Shown one piece after another: positions 1 through 8,024 of a DNA stretch of 64,000 nt; within the stretch, counting starts at the first letter, position 1; every line of letters starts with the position of its first letter. This DNA comes from Chitinophaga fulva (GTDB lineage Bacteria > Bacteroidota > Bacteroidia > Chitinophagales > Chitinophagaceae). Both the position numbers and the translations under genes were made by a program. The stretch lies in contig NZ_JABBGC010000004.1 in the NCBI RefSeq assembly GCF_012927205.1, positions 846,485-910,484 on the forward strand, given 5' to 3'. The notes beneath the pieces are model-generated. The model worked only from the letters and a program-made list of their open reading frames with translations, searched no databases and had not been told where the DNA came from.

Positions 1-297
1 ATCGGTAACGCCTATGCGGACGATATCCTGTGGGAGGCGCGTATCTCGCCGTTCTCTGTTTGCAATCAAATTCCTTCAGCGGCGGTAAAAGCGCTGTACA
101 AAGCTATCCATAAGGTATTGACCACCGCGGAGAAAAATATCCGCAAAAATCATCCTGATATTATCAATGGTGAAGTGCGTGATTATATGCTGGTGCATAG
201 CCATAAGCTGATAGAGAGCCCCGGTGGTGCAACGATACAGCATGTTTCATCCGGCGGCAAGACTTACTACACGAATGAACAAGTGGAGTATAAATAG
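1..297 (+). CDS. Fpg/Nei-family DNA glycosylase, C-terminal part (zincless)
   Basis: The reading frame is open from the window edge and ends with TAG at 295-297, giving the last 98 residues of a protein that starts outside the window. The segment GNAYADDILWEARISP is the helix-two-turn-helix signature of formamidopyrimidine-DNA glycosylase/endonuclease VIII, which excises oxidised bases and nicks at abasic sites. In the usual family member the C-terminus is a four-cysteine zinc finger. Here the equivalent stretch (residues 75-98, around GGATIQ and GGKTYYTNEQ) has the finger spacing but no cysteines, so it is a zincless finger like that of NEIL1-type enzymes. The catalytic N-terminal proline is not visible. 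The gene runs convergently into the SDR gene with only three bases between stop codons. Confidence 0.85.
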   Translation: MGNAYADDILWEARISPFSVCNQIPSAAVKALYKAIHKVLTTAEKNIRKNHPDIINGEVRDYMLVHSHKLIESPGGATIQHVSSGGKTYYTNEQVEYK

Positions 298-300
298 CTG

Positions 301-1113
301 TCAGCCTGTTGTGATAGCCACGGCCGGCGTTTCTTCCCGTTGTTCATAAATGTTGCCTGCAATTTTTTCTACCAATGGTTTCGGGAAAAATTTCGGCAGG
401 AATGCATTCAGTTTGTTGATGAACCCCGGCACAATTTCCGCTTTGCCTTTAAACAGTCCGTTCACAGCTATTTTGGCCACACTTTCCGGGGTCATATTGA
501 ACCGGTCTGCAATTTTGCGGGTACTGTTGCCCATGCGGGCGCGGTTCACAAAATCAGTGTCTGTACTGCCGGGGCTCAACGCGCTCACCGAGATGGGCGA
601 GTGGCGCAGCTCATAGCGCAGGCCTCTGGTGAACGACAACGCAAATGCTTTGGTAGCAGCGTAAATGTTGAGATAAGGGACTGTCTGATAAGCTGTGGTG
701 CTGGCGAGGTTAAGTAACCATGATTTTGGAGACCGGCGCAGTACCGGGATATAGGCGTATGATAATCCCACCTGGGCTTTGATGTTCACATCGATGATGT
801 TGAACTGCTCTTCGAGGGAGAGATTTTCAAAAGCGCCATTGATGCCATAGCCGGCATTGTTCACTACCACAGTCAGCTGTTCGTGCCAGCGGCTGCTCCA
901 CGCGGTGACCTTCGACAATGCGTCCGGTTTCGACAGGTCCTGATGGAGCGTGTGTACATGGACGTGATAAAGCCCCACTAATGCTGTCGCTGTTTCCTGC
1001 AGAGACGTATCATCCAGGTCCACCAGTAGCAGGTGATAGTTTCTTTGTGCCAGTTCGGCTGCAATGGCTTTGCCAATACCCTTGGCAGCGCCGGTTACCA
1101 ATGCGTAAGACAT
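301..1113 (-). CDS. SDR family NAD(P)-dependent oxidoreductase
   Basis: A 270-residue classical short-chain dehydrogenase. The cofactor motif TGAAKGIG lies at residues 7-14, NNAG at 85-88, the catalytic serine in the LNLAS segment near 138, and the YAATK tyrosine/lysine pair at 151 and 155. An aspartate at the end of the second strand (VDLDD, residue 32) is more typical of NAD(H) than of NADP(H) preference. The length and the C-terminal region resemble the DltE/YqjQ group, but the substrate cannot be read from sequence. The gene starts 12 bases after the stop of the phytanoyl-CoA dioxygenase-like gene on the same strand, so the two are probably one transcript and may act on the same substrate; that link is inference. 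Confidence 0.9.
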   Translation of the reverse strand: MSYALVTGAAKGIGKAIAAELAQRNYHLLLVDLDDTSLQETATALVGLYHVHVHTLHQDLSKPDALSKVTAWSSRWHEQLTVVVNNAGYGINGAFENLSLEEQFNIIDVNIKAQVGLSYAYIPVLRRSPKSWLLNLASTTAYQTVPYLNIYAATKAFALSFTRGLRYELRHSPISVSALSPGSTDTDFVNRARMGNSTRKIADRFNMTPESVAKIAVNGLFKGKAEIVPGFINKLNAFLPKFFPKPLVEKIAGNIYEQREETPAVAITTG

Positions 1114-1125
1114 ACGTATAATATT

Positions 1126-2019
1126 TTAGATAGCAGTACTGTTAACTTTCGCCAGCTTACCTTCGGTGGCTTTAGCGGCGGCCCATTGCGGTTTTCCGCC
1201 GTGCAGGTGCTGCTTCAGCTGTGCCAGTTTATGATAAAATGGTGTAGGAGACTGTGCATGTTTGGGTTGGTAAGCACCCGTGACTACGGGGATGTACATC
1301 ACCCTTCGGCGGCTTTTTTCGCCGGTGAAAGGTGATTGTTGTACACGGTGCCATAACCGGCCATCATGCACGGTAAGGTCGCCGGCTTCAATCTCAAAGC
1401 CGGTTTCCCGCTCGTCAGGCGTATGATCGATAAAATATTTTTTACGGAACAGCAGCCGGAAGAGACTTTGGTGGTGTGTGCCTGCGAGTACGCGCAGACC
1501 ACCGTTTTCCAGCGGGCAGTCATCCAGATGGATGCCTACGTTGAGCATAGGCAGAATCCGTGTGCCGAGGAAAAGATCACGGGGACTGTCGGTATGCCAT
1601 CCCAACTGCCGGAACTGGCTGCTGTCGGTATTTACATAGTGATTGATGACGAGGCCGTCTTTTTCATTTTCGCCAATGCGGCCATCATAAGGCGATAGCA
1701 GGTTGGTCAGCGCCAGGAGGCGTTCATCTTTCAGCAGCTCCCGCAGCGCATTGCTGTAGTGAGAGGCAAATGCGATGCGTTGTATCAGGGGCGTGCCGTT
1801 AATGTCGCTGCCAAATTTCAATGGGATGCCATTTACTTTTTCTACCTGGTTGCGCAGCAGGAAATCCTGTACCTGCGCTACTTCGCTTAAAATAAGAGAC
1901 AACGATTCTTTGTCGAGGAAATTTTTAAACTGTATGATACCATGTTGCTGAAAATAGGTCAGTTGTGGGGCAGTGACAGTTTTCCCCAAATGAAATACGG
2001 GTTGGTTGTTCGTTTTCAT
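1126..2019 (-). CDS. Phytanoyl-CoA dioxygenase (PhyH) family protein
   Basis: A 297-residue Fe(II)/2-oxoglutarate oxygenase of the PhyH family. The double-stranded beta-helix iron ligands are visible: the HTD motif (H142, D144) and the distal histidine in RLWHRV (H224), followed by an arginine (R238-R239) suited to bind 2-oxoglutarate. The ENGGLRVLAGTHH segment is also typical of the family. I chose the ATG at 2017-2019 because the 35 residues upstream in frame are leucine-rich and unlike the family, although an upstream start at 2124 is open. These enzymes hydroxylate lipids, secondary metabolites or small molecules, and the substrate here is unknown. It is probably cotranscribed with the SDR gene downstream. 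Confidence 0.82.
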   Translation of the reverse strand: MKTNNQPVFHLGKTVTAPQLTYFQQHGIIQFKNFLDKESLSLILSEVAQVQDFLLRNQVEKVNGIPLKFGSDINGTPLIQRIAFASHYSNALRELLKDERLLALTNLLSPYDGRIGENEKDGLVINHYVNTDSSQFRQLGWHTDSPRDLFLGTRILPMLNVGIHLDDCPLENGGLRVLAGTHHQSLFRLLFRKKYFIDHTPDERETGFEIEAGDLTVHDGRLWHRVQQSPFTGEKSRRRVMYIPVVTGAYQPKHAQSPTPFYHKLAQLKQHLHGGKPQWAAAKATEGKLAKVNSTAI

Positions 2020-2218
2020 GACGAGCAGATTTTGTAACAGTAAAAAATGAAGCTTTGAAACGATGCTATGTGTGCGGAAGTTGGTGGGGAAGACCGCAGC
2101 AGGGGAGAGCAGGATTAACAACAACAGGAGCAGGCAGCAGGTTGGCTGGCTGATAAAAGCCTTTGCAGGCGCAGGTTTAGATATCGAAGCTGATTTTCCA
2201 TAATGGTAGATTTTATTA

Positions 2219-2237
2219 GTCTACTAATTCTGTAGAC
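2219..2237. promoter_or_regulatory. Inverted repeat, possible operator
   Basis: GTCTAC (2219-2224) and GTAGAC (2232-2237) form a perfect 6-bp inverted repeat with a 7-base spacer. It begins at the last base of a minus-strand TAnnTTTG box, so it would cover the transcription start of the phyH-SDR unit. The binding protein is unknown. Confidence 0.35.
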
Positions 2238-2244
2238 AAATGTA
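2237..2244 (-). promoter_or_regulatory. Bacteroidota -7 promoter box (TACATTTG)
   Basis: On the minus strand this reads TACATTTG, a full match to TAnnTTTG. A TTG lies 24 bases upstream, longer than the usual spacing. A start here gives a leader of about 210 bases before the phyH ATG at 2019; the interval 2020-2311 otherwise holds no gene that I can see. Confidence 0.45.
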
Positions 2245-2311
2245 AGTAAAAAGATCTGATAAAAAATACAACGACCGGATGTTTTTTTTTCGATGATTGA
2301 TAATGACGGGG

Positions 2312-2896
2312 TTAGCGGAGTTTTTCGAGATCTTCAGGGGTGTCGATGTCTATGATGCCATCAGGGAAGGGAACAGTAGTGACATCATCGGGGTGTTGCT
2401 GGATGATTTTTCTTGCGCCCTGTGGTGCTGTCAATGTCAGTAAAGCAGGGAAATATTTGCTGTTGAATACTACGGGCGTACCGGTGACAGCGCTGTAGGT
2501 ACAGGCGGTGATGCCCTTGTTTTGCTGGTGATGTGTGGTGATCAGTTCCTCCAACAGGGCCGGGGTGATGAAAGGTTGGTCGCACAGGAGGATGAGGATG
2601 TCACTCACGTTGTTATCTATACGTATTATTTCACGGGTACCGGTTTGTATGGAGCTGCCCATGCCGCTTTCCCAGTTGGGGTTGATGACTACAGCGGCTT
2701 CACTATCCTGCATGTCAGGCAGGATAGTGTCTGCAAAGGCGCCCAGCACCACTACTACAGGGCGGGCAGTGGTCTGGTGTGTGGTGTGAATGATACGTTG
2801 CAGCAGGCTTTGTTGCTGAAAGCGGACCTGTTGTTTGGGTGTCCCCAAACGCCGGGAGGCGCCGGCAGCAAGGATGACCACGCCCGTACGCCTCAT
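2312..2896 (-). CDS. mocA: Molybdenum cofactor cytidylyltransferase-like protein (MocA type)
   Basis: A 194-residue MobA-like NTP transferase. The nucleotide-binding signature LAAGASRRLGTPKQ lies at residues 9-22, and the metal-binding aspartate is in LLCDQPF (D106). The C-terminal DIDTPEDL segment is shared with MocA and MobA. MocA transfers CMP to molybdopterin to make the cytosine dinucleotide form of the cofactor, which PaoABC-type and other xanthine oxidase family enzymes use. Its place at the end of the paoABC-xdhC operon supports MocA over MobA. The ATG overlaps the xdhC stop by one base (TAATG), which suggests translational coupling. Confidence 0.85.
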   Translation of the reverse strand: MRRTGVVILAAGASRRLGTPKQQVRFQQQSLLQRIIHTTHQTTARPVVVVLGAFADTILPDMQDSEAAVVINPNWESGMGSSIQTGTREIIRIDNNVSDILILLCDQPFITPALLEELITTHHQQNKGITACTYSAVTGTPVVFNSKYFPALLTLTAPQGARKIIQQHPDDVTTVPFPDGIIDIDTPEDLEKLR

Positions 2897-4053
2897 TATA
2901 ATTGTTTTTGAATGACCTGTTGCCGGGTGCGCTGATGGATAACAGCCGGATTGTTACGCAGGGAATCACCGGGTGCGCCAGCCATGACTGCTTTTACTTC
3001 GCTGATGATGGAAAGGGCTATTTCTTCCGGTGCATCCGCGCCGATGTCCAATCCCACAGGACCGTATATACGTGCCTGTTGTTCCGGAGAGACCACGGTA
3101 CCGGCATCTTCCATCTCCTGTAACATCCGTTGCAGTTTTCTGGCGGGCCCGAGTACGCCCGTATAGGGAAGGTGGTGAGGCAGCAATGCGGTCAGCAGGG
3201 CAATGTCGTAGTTGTAGTTATGCGTCATCAGCACTGCGGCGGTATAGTCGTCCGGTTGCAGGTGCTGCAGCACCTCTACCGGCTTGGCGACGATCACACG
3301 CGTAGCTTCCGGGAAACGTTGTTGCTGGGCATAAGCCGGGCGGCCATCCACCACGATGGTATGCCATCCCAGCACAGCAGCTATTTTCACCAGTGGCCGC
3401 ACATCGTTGCCGGCGCCGGCAATGAGCAGCTGTAATGCCGGCGGATGCCAGGCAATGAGCGCGGTGACTTGTTCCTGACCGTTATCGTAGGTCTTCACAG
3501 CGGAACGCCGCGAAGTAAAGGCTGCACATACATCCGCCAGCACGGCGGTGCGCAGCGGTCCATCTTCGAGGTGTACCTGTCTTTCTCCGCCGTCAGTAAT
3601 GAATATACAGGTGCCTGGTTGTGGGGCGGAACGTTGTTCAAGGTTAAATAGTGTAACCATTACCGTGGTATCCCGTCTGCCGGCATGTTGCTGCAGCAGT
3701 GTGAGTGGGTTCATGGAGAGGTGTGGCCCCAGCGGTTCCAGTAGGATGTGTATGATGCCGTTACAACCCAGTCCCACGCCGATAGTGGCATCATCTTCAT
3801 CTGTTGTATCGTAGGTGACCAGCATGGGTTTTTGTTGCATCATGGCGAGTTGGGCTTTGCGCAACGCGTCGCCTTCGAGGCAGCCGCCGCTGATAGCGCC
3901 TGTTAATGCGCCGTTTTCGGTGATCAGCATGCGTGCGCCGGGCTGCCGGTAGGCTGAACCTTCCACGTGTACAACCGTGGCCAGGGCTGTTTGCAGGCCT
4001 TGCTGACTGGCGGCAAGGTACGCCTTCACAATATCTTCCAGCTCTTTCTGCAT
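2896..4053 (-). CDS. paoD: XdhC/CoxI family molybdenum-enzyme maturation protein (PaoD-like)
   Basis: A 385-residue protein with the two domains of the XdhC/CoxI family: an N-terminal part with GSAYRQPGARM and SGGCLEGD, and a C-terminal Rossmann-like part with LLIAGAGNDVRPL followed by VVDGRPAYA. Members bind the finished molybdenum cofactor, help to add the terminal sulfido ligand and insert it into the apo-enzyme. In Escherichia coli the equivalent gene, paoD, follows paoABC in the same order as seen here. It starts 4 bases after the paoC stop. It acts in the cytoplasm before Tat export of the complex. The XdhC assignment is firm; the symbol rests on operon order. Confidence 0.88.
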   Translation of the reverse strand: MQKELEDIVKAYLAASQQGLQTALATVVHVEGSAYRQPGARMLITENGALTGAISGGCLEGDALRKAQLAMMQQKPMLVTYDTTDEDDATIGVGLGCNGIIHILLEPLGPHLSMNPLTLLQQHAGRRDTTVMVTLFNLEQRSAPQPGTCIFITDGGERQVHLEDGPLRTAVLADVCAAFTSRRSAVKTYDNGQEQVTALIAWHPPALQLLIAGAGNDVRPLVKIAAVLGWHTIVVDGRPAYAQQQRFPEATRVIVAKPVEVLQHLQPDDYTAAVLMTHNYNYDIALLTALLPHHLPYTGVLGPARKLQRMLQEMEDAGTVVSPEQQARIYGPVGLDIGADAPEEIALSIISEVKAVMAGAPGDSLRNNPAVIHQRTRQQVIQKQL

Positions 4054-4057
4054 GGTA

Positions 4058-6241
4058 TTAAATCAGTTTGTCGGGGGTGATGGGCAGGTCGCGGACCCGC
4101 TTGCCGGTGGCATTGAACACCGCGTTGGAAACAGCGGCAGCAAAGCCTATCAGAGCTATCTCGCCCATGCCTTTGGCCCCCATCGGGTTAATAACAGGAT
4201 CTTTTTTATTGATAAACAACACATCTGTTGGCGGCGTATCAGCATTAACGGGAACATGATAGTCCGCATAGTTGTTGTTGACATAACGGCCGAAGCGGTG
4301 ATCGATCAGGGCTTCTTCTGTGAGGGCCATGCCGATGCCGCCTACCACGCCACCGATCATCTGGCTGCGGGCCGTTTTGCTGTTCACTACGGTTCCTGAA
4401 TCGGCCACGCTGACGATATGTTTAATCCGTACTACACCGGTAGCCGGATGTACCTGTACTTTGGCGAAATGAACAGAGAAGGAATACATGGCGTACTGTT
4501 TCCGTTCGTCGCCGGCCTGGGAAGTGGTGGTCACTACCAGCTCCGGCAGTTGTTGCTGTTGCAGTAGGGCAGCGTAGTCCAGCCGGGTGTTGCCGGCTAC
4601 CAGCTGCCCGTCTTCATGTTGAATGTTTTCCGCTTTCAGGTCTTTGAACGCGGGGATATTGGCCGTGGCCAGTTCGCCCAGTTTCTGTTGCAGGTTGCGG
4701 CATACGTCGTTGACAGCGCTGCCGACGGTGGATACTGTAGAAGAGCCGCCCTGCCGGGGTGCTTCGGGGTATTCCGATTCTCCCAGCAGGAATTTTATTT
4801 TTTTAACATCGATGCCGGTAGCGTCGGCGGCTATCTGGACCATGGCAGTAGCGGTGCCCGGACCGATATCTGCGGCGGCGCTGCGGACCACAAGGGAACC
4901 ATCGGCTTTGAGGGTGGCGCTGGCAGTGGCCCTGCCGCGCCCGGCGCCAAATACGCCGCTGCTCATACCATAACCTACCAGCCAGCCGTTCTCCTCCAGT
5001 TTACCGGGTGTCTGGCTGCGTTGCTGCCAGCCTATTTTAGCGGCGCCCATCTCATAGGCTTCCTTCAGGTATTTGCTGGAGTAAGGCAGGTTCCTTTCCG
5101 GATCTATATCAGCATGATTGACGAGGCGTAACTGTAACGGGTCCATATGAAGTTTATGGGCCAGTTCATCGATGGCGGATTCCAGTGCAAAAGCGCCGGT
5201 GGCTTCACCGGGGCCGCGCATCCATACCGGTGTGCTGAGATTGAGTGGTACCAGTTGGTAATGTGTGTTTACATTGGGACAGGCATACATCATGCGGCTC
5301 ATGTTCACAATCGCTTCTGTAAAGTCTTCGTACGGCGATGTATTAGCCACCGCCTCATGTGTGATGCCGGTCAGCTTACCCTCGGCAGTAGCGCCGATGC
5401 CTATACGTTGTTTGGCTGCCGGGCGGTAGCCCACGAGGGTGAACATGTCCTTACGGGTGATAACCAGCTTTACCGGCTTGCGTATCTTCTTAGCTGCCAG
5501 GATAGTGGCGATTTCCATGGGCCATATACGCAGTGCCATGCCGAAAGCGCCTCCTACAAACTGGGAGTGTACGGTGATCTGGCTTTCCGGCAGCTGAAAG
5601 AGTGTTTTTAAACTTTGTTGCACGCTTTTTACGCCTTGTGTTTTGGCGTAGAGTGTCAGTTTATCGGGTGTTTCCCAGTGGGCGATGATGCCCGCCAGTT
5701 CCATCGGGTTGTGTACTTCGATGGGAATGTTGTATTCCGCTTCTACGCTGACCGGTGCTTTTTTCCAGGCATCTGCTTCGCCACGCAGGTAGTCTTTCAT
5801 ATTTTTATTTTGAAAGGCCTGGTCCATGCTGTGGGCCATATCAGTCTGATGAACTTCCTGTGCGTAGGTGACTTTCACCAGTGACGCAGCGTATACCGCG
5901 CGTTCCAGCGTATTGGCCACTACGATGGCCACTGGCTGACCGTTGGAATAGATACGGTCGTCATGGAATATTTTAAGTCCTTGTTTAGGATTGGGATTTT
6001 CCACTTTATAGCCGGGAACAGGTGGTGCGTTGAGGTGGGATACCACGTCGGCCACGCCGGGCGCCCTGAGCGCCTTTGTTGCGTCAATGGCGGTGATCCG
6101 GCCGCTGCTGACAGGGCTGCATACCAATGCGGCATACAGCATACCTTCCGGCTGATGGTCAGCAAAGTAGCGGGCGCCTCCGGTTACTTTGAGGCGGCCA
6201 TCTACACGGTCCATGGATTGTCCTACTGTTTGCTTTTTCAT
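4058..6241 (-). CDS. paoC: Molybdopterin-binding subunit of a xanthine dehydrogenase/aldehyde oxidoreductase family enzyme
   Basis: A 727-residue large subunit, close in length to E. coli PaoC (about 730). It begins with the family segment DRVDGRLKVTGGARYFAD. Cofactor-pocket motifs are present: GGAFGM, RGPGEATG, and near the C-terminus KGMGEIAL, whose glutamate is the catalytic base of the family. The expected reaction is hydroxylation of an aldehyde or N-heterocycle with water as oxygen donor, electrons passing to the two small subunits. No signal peptide of its own is visible, as expected if it is exported by the Tat leader on the iron-sulfur subunit. Its start overlaps the paoB stop (ATGA). 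Confidence 0.92.
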   Translation of the reverse strand: MKKQTVGQSMDRVDGRLKVTGGARYFADHQPEGMLYAALVCSPVSSGRITAIDATKALRAPGVADVVSHLNAPPVPGYKVENPNPKQGLKIFHDDRIYSNGQPVAIVVANTLERAVYAASLVKVTYAQEVHQTDMAHSMDQAFQNKNMKDYLRGEADAWKKAPVSVEAEYNIPIEVHNPMELAGIIAHWETPDKLTLYAKTQGVKSVQQSLKTLFQLPESQITVHSQFVGGAFGMALRIWPMEIATILAAKKIRKPVKLVITRKDMFTLVGYRPAAKQRIGIGATAEGKLTGITHEAVANTSPYEDFTEAIVNMSRMMYACPNVNTHYQLVPLNLSTPVWMRGPGEATGAFALESAIDELAHKLHMDPLQLRLVNHADIDPERNLPYSSKYLKEAYEMGAAKIGWQQRSQTPGKLEENGWLVGYGMSSGVFGAGRGRATASATLKADGSLVVRSAAADIGPGTATAMVQIAADATGIDVKKIKFLLGESEYPEAPRQGGSSTVSTVGSAVNDVCRNLQQKLGELATANIPAFKDLKAENIQHEDGQLVAGNTRLDYAALLQQQQLPELVVTTTSQAGDERKQYAMYSFSVHFAKVQVHPATGVVRIKHIVSVADSGTVVNSKTARSQMIGGVVGGIGMALTEEALIDHRFGRYVNNNYADYHVPVNADTPPTDVLFINKKDPVINPMGAKGMGEIALIGFAAAVSNAVFNATGKRVRDLPITPDKLI

Positions 6242-7218
6242 ACGGCAGCAGCTTTTTGTAAGGCGGTGACGATACTGTTCTGTGCCATGGGCACTTTGAA
6301 TGCGTTGTGTTGGTAGGTGCGGGCTGATTGTGTAGCCACGGTGGCGGCTATACGGAAATTGTCCGCTGTGGGTGATTTCCCGATCAGTGTTTTTTCGGCT
6401 TCGTGCAGGCGCCAGGGTTTGTGGGCCACGCCACCCATCGCAAGACGGGCGCCGCGGATAGTATTGTTGCTGATATCCAGTGCCGCTGCCACAGACACGA
6501 GGGCAAAAGCATAGGAGGCGCGGTCACGTACTTTCAGGTAATATACGTTTTGGGTGAAGGGGCTGTGCGGTATCTCTATACCGGTGATCAGTTCTCCTTT
6601 ACCGAGGTTATTGTCTTTGTCGGGTGTATTGCCAGGCAGCCGGTGGAATTCACCGAAGGGAATACGGCGGTTGCCTTTAGGGCCGGCCACCAGTACGGTA
6701 GCATCGAGCGCCACGAGGGCAATGCACATATCGCTGGGGTGTACAGCGATGCACTGGTCGCTGGCGCCGAAGATGGCGTGCATCCGGTTGATACCGCCAA
6801 TAGCGCTGCATCCGCTGCCGGGCGTTCTTTTATTGCACGGCATGGTGATATCATAGAAGTAGCTGCAGCGGGTACGTTGCATCATATTGCCGCCGGTAGT
6901 GGCCATGTTGCGCAGCTGCTGCGAAGCACCGGCCAGCAGGACCTGTGATAGCAACGGGTGGTGTGTTTTTACCAGCGGATGCGCGGCCACCTCGCTGTTG
7001 AGCGTCAGTGCGCCGATATGCAGGATGTTATTGTTCAGCGTAATATTCTTCAGCGGCAGCCGGTTGATGTCTACCAGCTTCTCCGGCGCCAATACGCCGT
7101 TTTTCATCAGGTCGAGCAGATTGGTGCCGCCGGCAATGAAACGGGCGGAACTGTCCCTGGTAATGGCGTCGATGGCGGCCTGCTGACTGGCGGGCCTTAC
7201 ATAGGAAAACTGGTTCAT
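6238..7218 (-). CDS. paoB: FAD-binding subunit with extra iron-sulfur cysteines (PaoB-like)
   Basis: A 326-residue FAD subunit of the xanthine dehydrogenase family. The FAD loop ARFIAGGTNLLDLMK is near residue 30, and ATTGGNMMQRTRC near 115. A cluster of cysteines follows (TRCSYF, MPCNKR, GSGC, then DQC), the pattern that holds an additional [4Fe-4S] cluster in PaoB and 4-hydroxybenzoyl-CoA reductase beta subunits. I used the ATG at 7216-7218; the longer open frame upstream is only a shadow of the iron-sulfur gene. Both ends overlap neighbours by 4 bases (ATGA), so all three subunits are translationally coupled. Confidence 0.88.
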   Translation of the reverse strand: MNQFSYVRPASQQAAIDAITRDSSARFIAGGTNLLDLMKNGVLAPEKLVDINRLPLKNITLNNNILHIGALTLNSEVAAHPLVKTHHPLLSQVLLAGASQQLRNMATTGGNMMQRTRCSYFYDITMPCNKRTPGSGCSAIGGINRMHAIFGASDQCIAVHPSDMCIALVALDATVLVAGPKGNRRIPFGEFHRLPGNTPDKDNNLGKGELITGIEIPHSPFTQNVYYLKVRDRASYAFALVSVAAALDISNNTIRGARLAMGGVAHKPWRLHEAEKTLIGKSPTADNFRIAATVATQSARTYQHNAFKVPMAQNSIVTALQKAAAV

Positions 7219-7853
7219 ACGGTATGCCCTCCCTGTTTTACTTCCGTAATAGCTGCCACGATATTGTCGTAAGCACCGCAGCGGCAGATGTTCCCACTCA
7301 TGAATTCGCGTATCTCTTCCGGAGAGCCTGCATGCCCTTCGCGGATACAGGCCACGGCCGACATGATCTGGCCGGGCGTACAATAACCGCACTGGAAGCC
7401 ATCATGTTTGATAAAAGCTTCCTGTACGGGGTGTAAGGTATCTCCCTGTGCAAGGCCTTCGATGGTGGTAATTTTTTTCCCTTCCTGCATCACGGCGAGG
7501 GTAAGGCAGGAGTTGATACGCTGACCATTGACATGTACGGTACAGGCGCCACATTGACCGTGGTCGCAGCCTTTTTTGGTGCCTGTCAGGTGCAGCTGTT
7601 CACGCAGCAGGTCGAGCAGGGTCACCCTGGGTTCAACAGAGAGCTGGTAAGCTTTTCCATTGATTTCCATGCTGACCGGCATTTTCTCAAAGAGACCGGC
7701 GATCGTTTCATCATGTTCGCCTGCTTTTACGACCAATGGTGGCGTGAGTGCGAGGGCCATCAACGCGGAAGATTGTTTCAGGAAGTCACGCCTGGCTTCG
7801 TGCTTGTCCTTTTTACCCGGGCATGACGGGTTTTCGTTTGGTGCTTGTGACAT
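7215..7853 (-). CDS. paoA: (2Fe-2S) subunit with Tat signal (PaoA-like)
   Basis: A 212-residue iron-sulfur subunit. A twin-arginine motif, RRDFLK at residues 21-26, is followed by a hydrophobic stretch to about residue 43, so the complex is probably exported folded to the periplasm. The plant-type ferredoxin cluster has C96, C101, C104 and C116, and the second [2Fe-2S] cluster has C155, C158, C190 and C192. All eight cysteines are in place. The ATG at 7851-7853 gives an N-terminus with the Tat leader at normal distance; the upstream open frame runs through the terminator hairpin and is not coding. It is the first gene of the operon. Confidence 0.9.
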   Translation of the reverse strand: MSQAPNENPSCPGKKDKHEARRDFLKQSSALMALALTPPLVVKAGEHDETIAGLFEKMPVSMEINGKAYQLSVEPRVTLLDLLREQLHLTGTKKGCDHGQCGACTVHVNGQRINSCLTLAVMQEGKKITTIEGLAQGDTLHPVQEAFIKHDGFQCGYCTPGQIMSAVACIREGHAGSPEEIREFMSGNICRCGAYDNIVAAITEVKQGGHTV

Positions 7854-7893
7854 AGACACAAGGGTTTTATTCAGCAATAAGGTACAAATATTT

Positions 7894-8015
7894 AGGAATT
7901 TTTTGATTGACGATTTTGGGATTGGGGGAATGGATAAAAGAGGAAGACCGAAGCGATCTATTACTCGCTTCGGTCTTCTTATAAAAATCAAAAAATCGAA
8001 AATCAAAAAATTCCT
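7894..8015. repeat. Nested A+T-rich palindromic element A
   Basis: Outer arms 7894-7917 and 7992-8015 are inverted copies of 24 bases with two mismatches and carry the recurring string AAATCAAAAAATT. They enclose a GC-richer perfect hairpin. The right arm ends 9 bases before the susD stop. Related elements lie at 32017-32138, 35930-36001 and 62774-62885. Confidence 0.7.
7943..7978 (-). terminator. Strong hairpin terminator after susD
   Basis: Bases 7943-7956 and 7965-7978 form a perfect 14-bp stem (GAAGACCGAAGCGA and its complement) with an 8-base loop. It lies between susD and paoA, both on the minus strand. U-rich sequence flanks it on both strands, so it could stop transcription either way. 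Confidence 0.75.
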
Positions 8016-8024
8016 ACATATCCT

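Noticed and set aside
6238..7392. Longer PaoB frame starting at 7392
   Set aside because: The extra 58 residues are the antiparallel-free shadow of the iron-sulfur gene in another frame; the ATG at 7216-7218 with ATGA coupling is the proper start.
7215..8006. Longer PaoA frame starting at 8006
   Set aside because: It would run through the terminator hairpin and the palindromic element; the ATG at 7851-7853 gives a Tat leader at normal distance.
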